Shown here: piece by piece, positions 11,490 to 20,329 of the stretch
Position numbering within the stretch: the first letter of the stretch is position 1
Layout: each line of letters begins with the position of its first letter
Assembly: GCA_016858145.1 (NCBI GenBank)
Contig: JAEHOE010000250.1
Span: forward strand, 1-64,000
Direction of reading: 5' to 3'
Length of the DNA stretch: 64,000 bases
Source of the DNA: Edaphochlamys debaryana
Taxonomy: Eukaryota > Chlorophyta > Chlorophyceae > Chlamydomonadales
The notes under the pieces: generated by a model
The model's input: the letters and a program-made list of their open reading frames with translations, nothing else
The model's database searches: none
What the model was told of the DNA's origin: nothing
Program-made: the position numbers and the translations under genes

Positions 11490-12685
11490 GGAAACCCTGC
11501 GCTGTCTGCCGCCGGCCATGCGGCCTGGCGGACCTGTGCTGCGACAGCTGCCCAGCGGCAGCGCACCGCGGCTGCCTCGGCCTCAACGCCAGGGCATACC
11601 CGCGGTGGTTGGTTCCGGTGTGCGGAGTGCGTGCTCACGGCAGCGGCCGGCAGCGACCCCAGCACCAGCGGGCGCCTTGGCGACTTGGGCGGCGGACTGG
11701 GTAGGGCTACAGTCCAGCGCGGTGAGCGAGGGCTCGGCTTCAACGTACGAGGATGGCAGACGCCGCTTCGCTCGGTTTGTCACGGGGGTAGCAGGCTGAG
11801 CCGGGAGGCCGCCTTCCCGCGCGACCGAGGCGGCGACTTAAATCGACAGCTACTAGCCTTGTTTCTGGTACATGGGGTCAAGTCCGGATACGCTAAGACC
11901 ACGCTGACCGGGACGCTCAGCGCCCTAGCCGACTGGCAGCGCAGGCCGCGGGGTTGCGCCGGAGCTCTACGTGACGCGCGATCGCATGCTGCTCACCACA
12001 CTGCGCCAGGCGCTACGCCGACGGCCGCGCGGGAGGCGGGATCGGGGCCGAGGCCGGCGCCCAAGGCCCCAATGCCATTGAGCCTGCTCGCCCTTCTGCT
12101 GGGCTGGCTGCACCAGCAGGCCCGGCTGCCGGGCCAGCAGGAGGCGTGTGAACGGGACGCGTGCGCGTTCTCGCTTGGTTTCTTCGGCATGTTGAGGCGC
12201 AGCGAGCTTGTGGGGCTGGGAGTAGAGGACGTGGCATCACATCCCGGCGGGCGGGATCATGCTGACCATCCGGCGGAGTAAGACAGATCAGCTGGGGGCG
12301 GGGGAGACGGTTTGCCTAGCCGAGACAACTCGGACAGGCATGCCAGTGGGCAGCATCATTAGGAAACACGTGGCGCGCCGTGCGGAGGCGGGTGGAGCCA
12401 GCGCAGGGGTTCCCCTCTTCGCGGACCCTTCGGGAAATGGGCCAGAGCGACGGTGGGCCAAGGGGCGGGTCACGGAGCGCCTGCGTGCTAGGCTGGGCGA
12501 GGTGCAGCAGGTAGACGCCAGGCTGGTTTTTGATGTAGGGAGGGCTATCCGCTCACAGCCTCCGCCGCGGGGGAGCCACGGCGGCGGCAAACGCGGGCGT
12601 GAGCGAGGAGGCCATCAAGGCCCACGGGAGGTGGAAGTCCGATGCGGTGAAGGGCTACATTCAGCGTTCGGTGGTGGTGAGGTGA
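11490..12685 (+). pseudogene. Tyrosine recombinase with N-terminal PHD finger, frameshifted
   Basis: From 11498 the sequence encodes CAVC, then LCCDSCP, then HRGC, and after a +1 frame shift WFRCAEC (11610-11630). This gives the C4HC3 order and spacing of a PHD zinc finger (C-x2-C-x10-C-x2-C-x4-H-x2-C-x about 15-C-x2-C). A core-binding-like helical segment follows (SEGSASTYEDGRRRFARF, about 11727). The catalytic domain has LRRSEL with the first Arg (12195-12200), RRSKTDQ (about 12268), HSLRR (His 12554, Arg 12563), HGRW (Trp 12632) and KGYI with the nucleophilic Tyr at 12656-12658. The stop is at 12683. In PAT-like elements this recombinase inserts circular DNA copies. Frames change at least three times. 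Confidence 0.85.
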
Positions 12686-12721
12686 ACGTAGTGCAGAGCA
12701 TGTGAGATGGGATTGGGGGAG

Positions 12722-13071
12722 GGGGTGTGCTCGCCACGCCGCGTTGCGGCGGCGGGGGCGAAATTAGGAGAGGTTGGTCCGCCTTTGGGCGGGTACGGGG
12801 GTGTAGTATTGCAATCTTCCCCCTGCCCATGTTGGGTGTCGGCGGCTCCTCTCGCTTCATTACCCCTTTTCTCTTTTCGCACCCTTCCGGGCTCGTGCGT
12901 GGTCAACACTTGGGTTGAAAGCAAGGCGCAATGCAGCGCATGCACGATGGCACTTGGGTAGTGAGGTGTGGGTGTGCTTCGCGTGTGCCGCCATGGCACT
13001 AGCCGTCCGGTCAGAGACAGTGTTTAAGGTGTGCAGGACGTGTCAGACCCGACCCGAAGAACTGCACCAAA
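12722..13071 (+). repeat. Inner element split repeat B1
   Basis: Nearly identical to B2 (13367-13720), from GTGTGCTCGCCACGCCGCG to GAAGAACTGCACCAAA. It begins about 35 bases after the recombinase stop and abuts A2 directly, giving the B1-A2 junction that represents the circle junction in PAT-like elements. Confidence 0.85.
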
Positions 13072-13322
13072 GTATTATTTTGGAGCCCCTCCAAAATAGG
13101 GTTTGGGGCCCTGAGGGGAGGGGGAGCTCCGGGGGAGGCGTGTATGGGTGTCCGGCAGGGCACGCGTGCCGGGGCTGTACGGGGGCGAGACGTCTGTGTG
13201 TTGGTCCGTCGTCGTGGTAAGCCGTGTGGTCTCGGCCCCGCACTCAGTCCGTTTGTTACCTTCTACGTAGTTATTACTTGGCCCGGCTGCGCCTTGACGT
13301 GCTGTCAGCCGGTCCGCATTTG
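13072..13322 (+). repeat. Inner element split repeat A2
   Basis: Nearly identical to A1 (7033-7279) with one or two single-base indels. It is followed by a 44-base linker (13323-13366) with no counterpart elsewhere, then B2. Confidence 0.85.
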
Positions 13323-13366
13323 GCCGGCCTTTCGCTTTCCCACCCACACCGCCCTGCGAAAGCCCT

Positions 13367-13720
13367 GGGGGTGTGTGCTCGCCACGCCGCGTGCGGCGGC
13401 GGGGGGCGAAATTAGGAGAGGTTGTCCGCCTTTGGGCGGGTACGGGGGTGTAGTATTGCAATCTTCCCCCTGCCCATGTTGGGTGTCGGCGGCTCCTCTC
13501 GCTTCATTACCCCTTTTCTCTTTTCGCACCCTTCCGGGGTCGTGCGTGGTCAACACTTGGGTTGAAAGCAAGGCGCAATGCAGCGCATGCACGATGGCAC
13601 TTGGGTAGTGAGGTGTGGGTGTGCTTCGCGTGTGCCGCCATGGCACTAGGCCGTCCGGTCAGAGACAGTGTTTAAGGTGTGCAGGACGTGTCAGACCCGA
13701 CCCGAAGAACTGCACCAAAC
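13367..13720 (+). repeat. Inner element split repeat B2 (right end)
   Basis: Nearly identical to B1. It ends at CTGCACCAAA, after which unrelated sequence (CCCCCCGGATTTCC) starts, so 13720 is the right boundary of the inner element. Confidence 0.85.
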
Positions 13721-13736
13721 CCCCCGGATTTCCTAG

Positions 13737-13975
13737 GGTGGGTGGGCGGGAAAGGAAATCGCGCAACCAACAGTATCCGCCGCCGAGTGCGACGGCGCAT
13801 AAAGACACTACGCCGGTCTCGTTGCCGGCAGACTGCTCATTTCGGCAACGCACCAGCTGAAAACGCAAGGGGCGGGGTCAGACTCCAATACCGCTGGCCA
13901 CCGGTCGTACCGCCAAAACACACAGCAACCACGTCGCACCCCCCCTCTCCCCCGCCCTCAACGCGGGGGTGGGGG
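13737..13975 (+). repeat. Outer element repeat X, copy 1
   Basis: About 232 bases nearly identical to 15945-16176, from GGAAATC(G/T)CGCAACC to GGGGGCCGTCCT. It sits 16 bases after the inner element and 53 bases before Y2. The gap contains the inverted pair CCCAAAA/TTTTGGG. Confidence 0.85.
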
Positions 13976-14028
13976 CCGTCCTACACTCGCCCCAAAACGC
14001 ATTTTGGGCGATTGCCCAAAATTTAACT

Positions 14029-14470
14029 TTGGTGCTGCGTTTCGGACAGGCCCCCCCGAAAGGGCAGACACCCAGCAGCCCACTGAAGCGGTGTCAACAG
14101 ACACCGACAAGGAAGGCCCGCAAGGGCCCACCTGTATTTACACGGACCAAACCAGAAATGACTGGCGGGCCGGACACCGCAGCAAGACAACGCTACCCGT
14201 GCACCACCAATCTATACGAAACAGCCAAGCAGGCAATAAACAACAGCCAGGCACCCAACGGCCAAGTACCGATCGGTAACCCTGGCCCCGAGGGGGAAGT
14301 GAAATTAGGTGGGGGAAGATTACGAGGGGACCGCCAACATCTCACACGGAGGGCAGCTGCCTGCGGCCCGATCACGCCACAGGTTCCCCCCCCTAGTCGA
14401 AACGAACGGCGGTTCCCCCCATATTTTGCACCGTCGGCACTGCCCGCCGGTGCAAGCACAACCCCCTCAC
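14029..14470 (+). repeat. Outer element repeat Y, copy 2 (longer form)
   Basis: Shares its first 120 bases and last 45 bases or so with Y1 (6872-7033) and has an extra 274 bases in the middle. It is followed by a short run of AGCACAGC(A/C) repeats at about 14495-14535. Confidence 0.7.
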
Positions 14471-14600
14471 CTAATCCCCCACAACGAAGTACAGCACAGC
14501 GCAGCACAGCACAGCCCAGCACAGCACAGCACAGCAGCGATCACCCGCACAAACCCCCGAGCTACAGATAGACAGATACACCGCCTTCAAAAACATTGGG

Positions 14601-14808
14601 CCACTCACGTAGGCCCCACGCTATCCTTTCACGGGGATAGACCGCATATGGGCCACTCACGTAGGCCCCACGCCATCCTTTCACGGGGATAGACCGCATG
14701 TGGGCCACTCACGTAGGCCCCACGCTATCCTTTCACGGGGATAGACCGCATGCAGGCCACTCACGTAGGCCCCACGCTATCCTTTAACGGGGATAGACCG
14801 TGCATTCA
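14601..14808 (-). repeat. 52-bp minisatellite, four copies, inverted relative of the 8998 array
   Basis: CCACTCACGTAGG starts at 14601, 14653, 14705 and 14757, an exact 52-base period. Read in reverse complement, the unit has TCTATCCC, GGATAGCGTGG and GCCTACG(T/A)GAGTGGC in the same order as the 50-bp unit at 8998-9192 of the inner element. The two nested elements thus share an internal minisatellite, in opposite orientation. Confidence 0.85.
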
Positions 14809-14869
14809 CGGAGATCGCCCGCCAAGGTCACACGGACAGACCCACATGCAGACAGACAAGCACGCAAGC

Positions 14870-15660
14870 AACACGGGCGCAGCAGGCTTCGCAACCGGCC
14901 CTACAGGCGCCACCACTCTCGAGGGGTACGCAACACGTGCAACACGCGCGCAGCAGGCCTCGAACCCTACCCTCTCGCCCCACCCCTCGCCAGTGCTACG
15001 CAACGCAAGCAACACGCGCGCAGCAGGCCTCGCACCCGGCCCTGCCGCCTCACCCTTGCCAGGGGTACGCAAACGCGAGCAACACGCGCGCAGCAGGCCC
15101 CGCAACCGGCCCTGCCGCCGCCGCTCCTCTCCAGGGGTACGCAACGCGCGTAACACGCGCGCAGCAGGCCTCGCAAACCGGCCCTGCCGCCGCCGCCCCT
15201 CTCCAGGGGCACAAACCGCAAGCAACGCGCGCGCAGCAGGCCTCGCAACCGGCCCTGCCGCCGCCGCCCCTCTCCAGGGGCACAAACCGCAAGCAATGCG
15301 CGCGCAGCAGGCCTCGCAAACCGGCCCTGCCGCCGCCGCCCCTCTCCAGGGGCACAAACCGCAAGCAACGCGCGCGCAGCAGGCCTCGCAACCGGCCCTG
15401 CCGCCGCCGCACCTCTCCAGGGGCACAGACCGCAAGCAACGCGCGCGCAGCAGGCCTCGCAACCGGCCCTGCCGCCGCCACCCCCTCTCCAGGGGCACAG
15501 ACCGCAAGCAACGCGCGCGCAGCAGGCCTCGCAACACCGGCCCTGCCCGCCGTCGCTCCTCTCCAGGGGTGCACAACGCAACGCACGCAACACGCCAGCA
15601 GCGACCCCGCACCCGGCCCTGCCGCCGCCGCCCCTCTTCAGGGGCACAAACCACAAGCAC
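14870..15660 (+). repeat. Minisatellite, about 71 bp unit, about eleven copies
   Basis: The box GCGCAGCAGGCCTCGCAA recurs at about 14948, 15019, 15088, 15158, 15231, 15302, 15374, 15445 and 15517, with diverged units at each end. Each unit contains a CCCCTCTCCAGGGG inverted pair and ends with ACAAACCGCAAGCAAC or similar. It lies between Y2 and X2 of the outer element and carries no spacers of the CRISPR type. Confidence 0.9.
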
Positions 15661-15944
15661 TACGAGCGCTCGGAAGAACTCTCAGAACGCAAGCCCTTTC
15701 GTCGGGCGACCTCAGGAGCCATGCGGCTCCGGCAACCAAGGGATTACCCCCCTTTCCATTCCAATCACTTGCCATTCTACGTTGTGGCCGATAGGTAGCT
15801 GGCGTTCCCACGTCGGGGACTTCCCCCGAGTCGGGATGTCCATGTCGGAGCCTGGCGAACGGGGCTGTACCGCCGCGCGGGTGCCTCCGCAATATCCAGT
15901 TGTTACACCTGGCATCCCGGTGGTCGTCGGCTCCACACCTCCAA

Positions 15945-16176
15945 AGGAAATCTCGCAACCAACAGTATCCGCCGCCGAGTGCGACGGCGCATGAAGACAC
16001 TACGCCGGTCTCGTTGCCGGCAGACTGCTCATTTCGGCAACGCACCAGCTGAAAAACGCAAGGGGCGGGGTCAGACTCCAATACCGCTGGCCACCGGTCG
16101 TACCGCCAAAACACACAGCAACCACGTCGCACCCCCCCTCTCCCCCGCCCTCAACGCGGGGGTGGGGGCCGTCCTT
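15945..16176 (+). repeat. Outer element repeat X, copy 2
   Basis: Near-identical copy of X1 (13737-13975), differing by a few substitutions and one added A in an A-run. I take it as the right limit of the outer element. Confidence 0.85.
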
Positions 16177-16554
16177 TCGCAGATGCTGACGCTGCAGATG
16201 ACTCCTGCCCCCGACTTCCTTTCCTTCACACACGCAGCCCTCAGCGTGGCTGCACCTGTATGCCCGTGTCGTCAATTGTTTTTACATTCGGATGCAAGGG
16301 CCCAGGCACAGCCCAGGCACAAGATATCAGGCCAACCGAACAGGCAAAGGGAAAGGAAAGGGAACAGCAGAGGCACAGGCAACGAATCAAAGGAAAACCA
16401 CAGGGAAAGGATCCAGAAGGAAGGAGCCACCGGCAGCGAACCCCACGCCCCACGCTACCGGTAGAGACACTGACGACCGAGGAGCCCACAACCACCTAGC
16501 GAAAACCCCTCGCTCAGCTAGCCCCGGTCGACAACGCCAGTCCCGCCTGCCAAA
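16177..16554. other. Intergenic, no gene recognised
   Basis: Short open frames only. The stretch 16300-16440 is A/G-rich on the plus strand compared with its surroundings. It separates the outer retroelement from the 3-prime end of the minus-strand gene at 16555. Confidence 0.4.
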
Positions 16555-16983
16555 CTAGGCCCTCGCCGTCGTCTCCAGCTCCCGGCTCAGGGCGGTGGCG
16601 GCGCTGTGGAGGGCCGCCGCCACCGAGTCGCAGGAGAGGAGCGCCGATGATGGGTCCGCGTCCAGCTGTGTGCCCCACTCGTTGATCTCGCCCCGGAGGG
16701 AGTCCAGGACAAGGGACCGCCCCTCGGCCAGGGCGCAGCGCGGGTGTGCGCTGCGCAGGCTCCAGAGGCGGCCGTTCAGAAGGGAGCGGAGGGATGGTCC
16801 TCCCGGTTCTGGAGCCGGGGGAGGCTGCCCCCCCGGCGTGGCCAGCAGAGAGGCTCGGAGGCGAGTGGCAACCTCCGCGCCTGCTGTCCCAGCGGGGAGG
16901 ACCCCGCCATAGCTGGGGCCACCGCTTCCACCGCTGGACGTGCTTCCACTGCTGGTACTGCTTCCACTGCTGCTGCTGCTGCC

Positions 16984-17052
<69 letters not shown>

Positions 17053-17483
17053 GCTAGGTGTGCGGCGGCCGGGGGCCCGCTCCTGCGGCCACCCTGACCA
17101 GTACCGCCACCTCCCTGATCCTTGGCTCCCCGGCCCCCACCACCGGCGTCCCTGCTCCCCGCCGCACCGCCACCACCCCTGCCCCCCGCCGGGCCGCCAA
17201 CGCCGTGGCTGCTCGCGCCCGCACCGCCGCCAACCCCGCTGCTCACAGCGGCCGCGCGCCCGCGCGCGACCCCGCCGCCGCCTGGGGCGGGCCTGTCAAG
17301 GAAGCCGGGCTTGAGGCCCGACGGGGCAGGCCTCTTGGCGGCAGGCGCGGGCGGCGCCGCCGGTGCGTCCACGGCGGCGTCAGAGCGCTTGCCCAGCGCC
17401 AGAGGGGGGTCCCGCCTCCATGGGTCATGGGCGACGCCATCACCCTGAGGCTCCCCCCGGAGAGCGCCGCAGTTGCTTCCCAT
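16555..17483 (-). CDS. Low-complexity Ala/Gly/Ser-rich protein, frame conflict at a CTG tract
   Basis: On the minus strand an open frame starts at ATG 17483 (MGSNCGALRGEPQG...) and runs through Pro/Ala/Gly-rich sequence containing SGLKPGFLDRPAP. A second minus frame reads a serine run and then a protein-like tail (LLNGRLWSLRSAHP, LDSLRGEINEW, SVAAALHSAATALSREL) to a stop at 16555-16557. The two frames meet near a pure tract of 22 CTG on the plus strand (16985-17050), read as polyalanine in one frame and polyserine in the other. Either an intron or an indel lies at about 17050-17200, or the tract slipped. No family is recognised. The helical C-terminal segment of about 75 residues is the best evidence for coding. 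A GTAAGT just after 17483 on the other strand makes the start uncertain. Confidence 0.45.
16985..17050 (+). repeat. (CTG)22 trinucleotide tract
   Basis: Uninterrupted CTG repeat, flanked on the left by imperfect CTG/CCACTG copies back to about 16969. It lies inside the candidate minus-strand gene, where it would encode a homopolymeric Ser or Ala run depending on frame. Confidence 0.95.
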
Positions 17484-17559
17484 GGTAAGTCCTTTGCCAC
17501 CACCAAGCAATGAGCGTAGCTTACTAGCGCCCTGTACTCGTTGCCCCGCCCCCCCTCGC

Positions 17560-17890
17560 CACAGCGAAGCTGCGTCCCTGGCCCCTTGCTCACCCTCAGT
17601 CTCTCGACCCCCCTCGGCTTCTTGACCGCCCCTCACCTGGTTGCTCCGTCCCAGCCCCTGCTTCCTCCCTCAGCGCCTCACTCCCCCTCGGTACCTTGCG
17701 CCCCCTCTGTCCCTCAGTCCCCCCTCAGCCCCCTCACTCCCCCCCCAGGCCCCCTCGCTACCCCTCGGTACCTTGCACCCCCTCAGTCCCTCAGCCCCCT
17801 CAGCCCCTCACTCCCCCCCAGGCCCCCTCGCTACCCCTCGGTCCCTTGCGCCCCACTCAGCCCCTTCCATCCGCCCCCGCCCTTCACCCC
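17560..17890 (+). repeat. C-rich minisatellite
   Basis: Pyrimidine-rich sequence with irregular CCCCTCAGTCCCTCAG-type boxes. The segment CAGGCCCCCTCGCTACCCCT recurs with a 73-base offset (about 17746 and 17819). No coding signal is seen. Confidence 0.65.
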
Positions 17891-18230
17891 CACCTTCCTC
17901 CAGGACCGGCAGTGGGCGGGCGGACGGCACCTGCTGCCCTGGCTGCGCACAGGGCCGATGTGGCCTACGTGGCACAGCTACTGGTAGTTGCTGTCGTGGG
18001 GTATCGTGGCGGGATCTGCCCTGCAGTTGGGTGCAGTTAGGGCTGCCTTGACGTGGTGGGACCTGCGGTTCAGCGGCTGCACTTTAGTGCTGGCTGAGCT
18101 GATGTGGTGGGACCCGATGCCCTGCTGCTGGTTGCACGCAAGCAAGGCCGAAAGTCTAGGGTGACGCCTCTTGTAACGCTGCACACGGAAACTGAGACGG
18201 CAGCCGTCCCACCGACCAGCTGCGCAGATG

Positions 18231-18371
18231 GGCCGCCTATAGTTGACTAGTGGGCCACATATAGTTGGGCGTGCCTATCATCGGCCGCCTATACGTGGCC
18301 AAGTATAGGTGGGCGGAGTAAAGTTTATAGTGGGCGGACTCTTGTGCAGAATAGTTCAACTATAGCCGGCC
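18231..18371. mobile_element. 141-bp fold-back / MITE-like sequence
   Basis: The ends 18231-18246 and 18356-18371 are inverted repeats of 16 bases with one mismatch (GGCCGCCTATAGTTGA against GGCCGGCTATAGTTGA). The inside has several TATAGT/ACTATA-like boxes and GGGCGGAGTAAAG, which resembles sequence near 6015-6060. No target duplication could be established, so the transposon origin is a guess from structure. Confidence 0.4.
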
Positions 18372-18796
18372 TCCCATTTCACAGACGGCCCCCGCGGCCG
18401 CTTCCACGCTCCCCGATAGACCGCAAGAACCTACCTTCCCCGCTACGCTAGGGAAGTACACGGCCCGAACAACAATCGTTGTCTGCGAGGAGCGCCGGCG
18501 ATGCGATGCTGTGAAACCCGACTCGGCGAGTGTGTTCAGGGTGCAATGCGTGGGCGCGCGCGCGCACCTCGCCGAGCTGCTGCGGAGCGACGGCTGGACC
18601 GTCCACTACTCCCGACAGAACATCGTCACACTAGGGCACTAGCGGCCGCCAAGGGCGGTCCGAGGGGCGTGCCCCCAAGGAAGGCGGGGGTTCGACAAGA
18701 ACACTTGGCGGCGAGCGGCGGGGGGCCGCAACCCGGCACCGCGTTCCACCCCTGTCCACCCCTGTCTCACACCTTGTGGCAGTTAGCCACAAGTTA

Positions 18797-19326
18797 ACGA
18801 CCGACTGAACATAGCTGTGCACAACATGGCGCGACAAGAAGGGCACAGCCGGATGCTGAGGCTCGGGGCGTCGAACGCGGTGTCGATGTGTCGGCAGACC
18901 TGTAGCGCGCTTTCGCGTGAGCGACGAGACAACACGTCAACCACAATTTTTTTGCTCTTTGTCCACGTTAACGTGTCCAACACGTGTCACGACTTGTCCT
19001 GAGACCGAACAGTTGCACACGCTGTAACCAACACCAAGCACGTTACGTCCACCAGCAGGATACGACCGACTGAACATAGCTGTGCACAACATGGCGCGAC
19101 AAGAAGGGCACAGCCGGATGCTGAGGCTCGGGGCGTCGAACGCGGTGTCGATGTGTCGGCAGACCTGTAGCGCGCTTTCGCGTGAGCGACGAGACAACAC
19201 GTCAACCACAATTTTTTTGCTCTTTGTCCACGTTAACGTGTCCAACACGTGTCACGACTTGTCCTGAGACCGAACAGTTGCACACGCTGTAACCAACACC
19301 AAGCACGTTACGTCCACCAGCAGGAT
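18797..19326 (+). repeat. 265-bp exact tandem duplication
   Basis: 18797-19061 and 19062-19326 appear identical throughout. Each copy contains the 12-base palindrome CACGTTAACGTG followed closely by the palindrome ACACGTGT. The exactness implies a recent duplication. Open frames on both strands repeat with it, but none has a recognisable domain. Confidence 0.9.
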
Positions 19327-19654
19327 AACTATGCGCAGCGGATTAGTCTCCCGTACGATTTAAGGGTCAACCGCCGGGGGAGGGCACACAGATAGATGAA
19401 CTGTGGTGCTCCTCAAAGGGTACGGCTCATGACTTCCGAGCCCTCTTCACGCCTCTACGACAGCAGACGTGGAAATCCAAGTGCCACGCGAGACAGCACA
19501 CGGCCAGAAGAAGCGCACACTTCAACCAGCAGGCCTCTATGCAAGGCCCCTAGGCGTCACCTAACAACCAACCAACCACGTACACACCGCTCCAAGCACG
19601 TCTTCCTCCTCTAGATGCAGCGTTCGCTGCCCTTCTAAGAACCTCAGCTAGCGG

Positions 19655-19935
19655 CCTGGTGCGGCCTCACGGCACGACGGCCGGACAAAGGTGGGTGGCT
19701 GCCTAGTCAAGGGCTCACGCGCTTCAACCCACAATAACAGAACACAGGCCTGGGTGCGGCCTTACGGCACAGGGGCCGGACAAAGGTGGGTGGCTGCCTA
19801 GTCAAGGGCTCACGCGCTTCAACCCACAATAACAGAACACAGGCCTAGATGCGGCCTCACGGCACAGGGGCCGGACAAAGTTGGGTGGCTGCCTACTCAG
19901 GGACTCACGCGCTTCAACCCACAAAGGCGCTCCTC
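19655..19935 (+). repeat. 95-bp minisatellite, three copies
   Basis: CCT(G/A)G(G/A)TGCGGCCT starts at 19655, 19749 and 19844. Each unit includes GGTGGGTGGCTGCCTA and CACGCGCTTCAACCCACAA. Two diverged relatives with GCGCTTCAACCC lie at about 20190-20240 and 20270-20325. Confidence 0.85.
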
Positions 19936-20329
19936 ACAGAATGGGGAGGGCGCAGGCACGACCACGACGAAGGGGCCACTCAGATCACCCGGGTCGGCTC
20001 GAAGGCACACTCACTTCGCGTCTTAACACGTGCGCACAGCACTGTCTAAAGCTCGCACACACCGGAGGGTCGCTCTGACGCCTTCACTAACTAGGCCGGC
20101 ACGGCACCAGTCCGGGGCGGCTCGACCTGGGGGCCTAAAACACACGCGGTACACTCCCAGCACTATCCACCACCAGCCGCGGACGATAACAGAGGGTGGC
20201 AGCCTCCTTCACGCGGGAGGACTTAGGCGCTTCAACCCTCGACACAGCGGGTGGCCGCCACCTGCTAACTGTAAGGTGGGTGGCCGCCTCACGTGGAGGG
20301 CTTACGCGCTTCAACCCACAACCCGACTC

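Larger units (their letters stand above)
7033..13720 (+). mobile_element. PAT-like tyrosine-recombinase retrotransposon (DIRS order), degenerate
   Basis: The element shows A1 (7033-7279), coding region (7316-12685), B1 (about 12722-13071), A2 (13072-13322) and B2 (about 13367-13720). This is the split direct repeat structure that PAT-like elements such as Volvox kangaroo use instead of LTRs. Encoded in order are a gag-like region with a CCHC knuckle, reverse transcriptase, RNase H, a PHD finger and a tyrosine recombinase. There is no aspartic protease and no DDE integrase. No target duplication is evident, as expected for recombinase-mediated integration. All frames are interrupted by single-base shifts, so this copy is inactive unless these are sequencing errors. 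Confidence 0.85.
6872..16176 (+). mobile_element. Outer split-direct-repeat (PAT-like, non-autonomous) element with a nested element
   Basis: Two repeated blocks occur in the order Y1 (6872-7033), X1 (13737-13975), Y2 (14029-14470), X2 (15945-16176). This A-B-A-B order is the split-direct-repeat layout of PAT-like DIRS retrotransposons. The inner coding element (7033-13720) lies between Y1 and X1, as if it had jumped into the internal part of the outer one. No coding sequence belonging to the outer element is visible, so it would be non-autonomous. The outer limits are set only by the repeats I can see and may be wider. Confidence 0.5.

Noticed and set aside
14870..15660. CRISPR-like array of about 71-bp repeats (also the 50- and 52-bp arrays)
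   Set aside because: Units are contiguous with no unique spacers, and the context is a eukaryotic retroelement. They are minisatellites.
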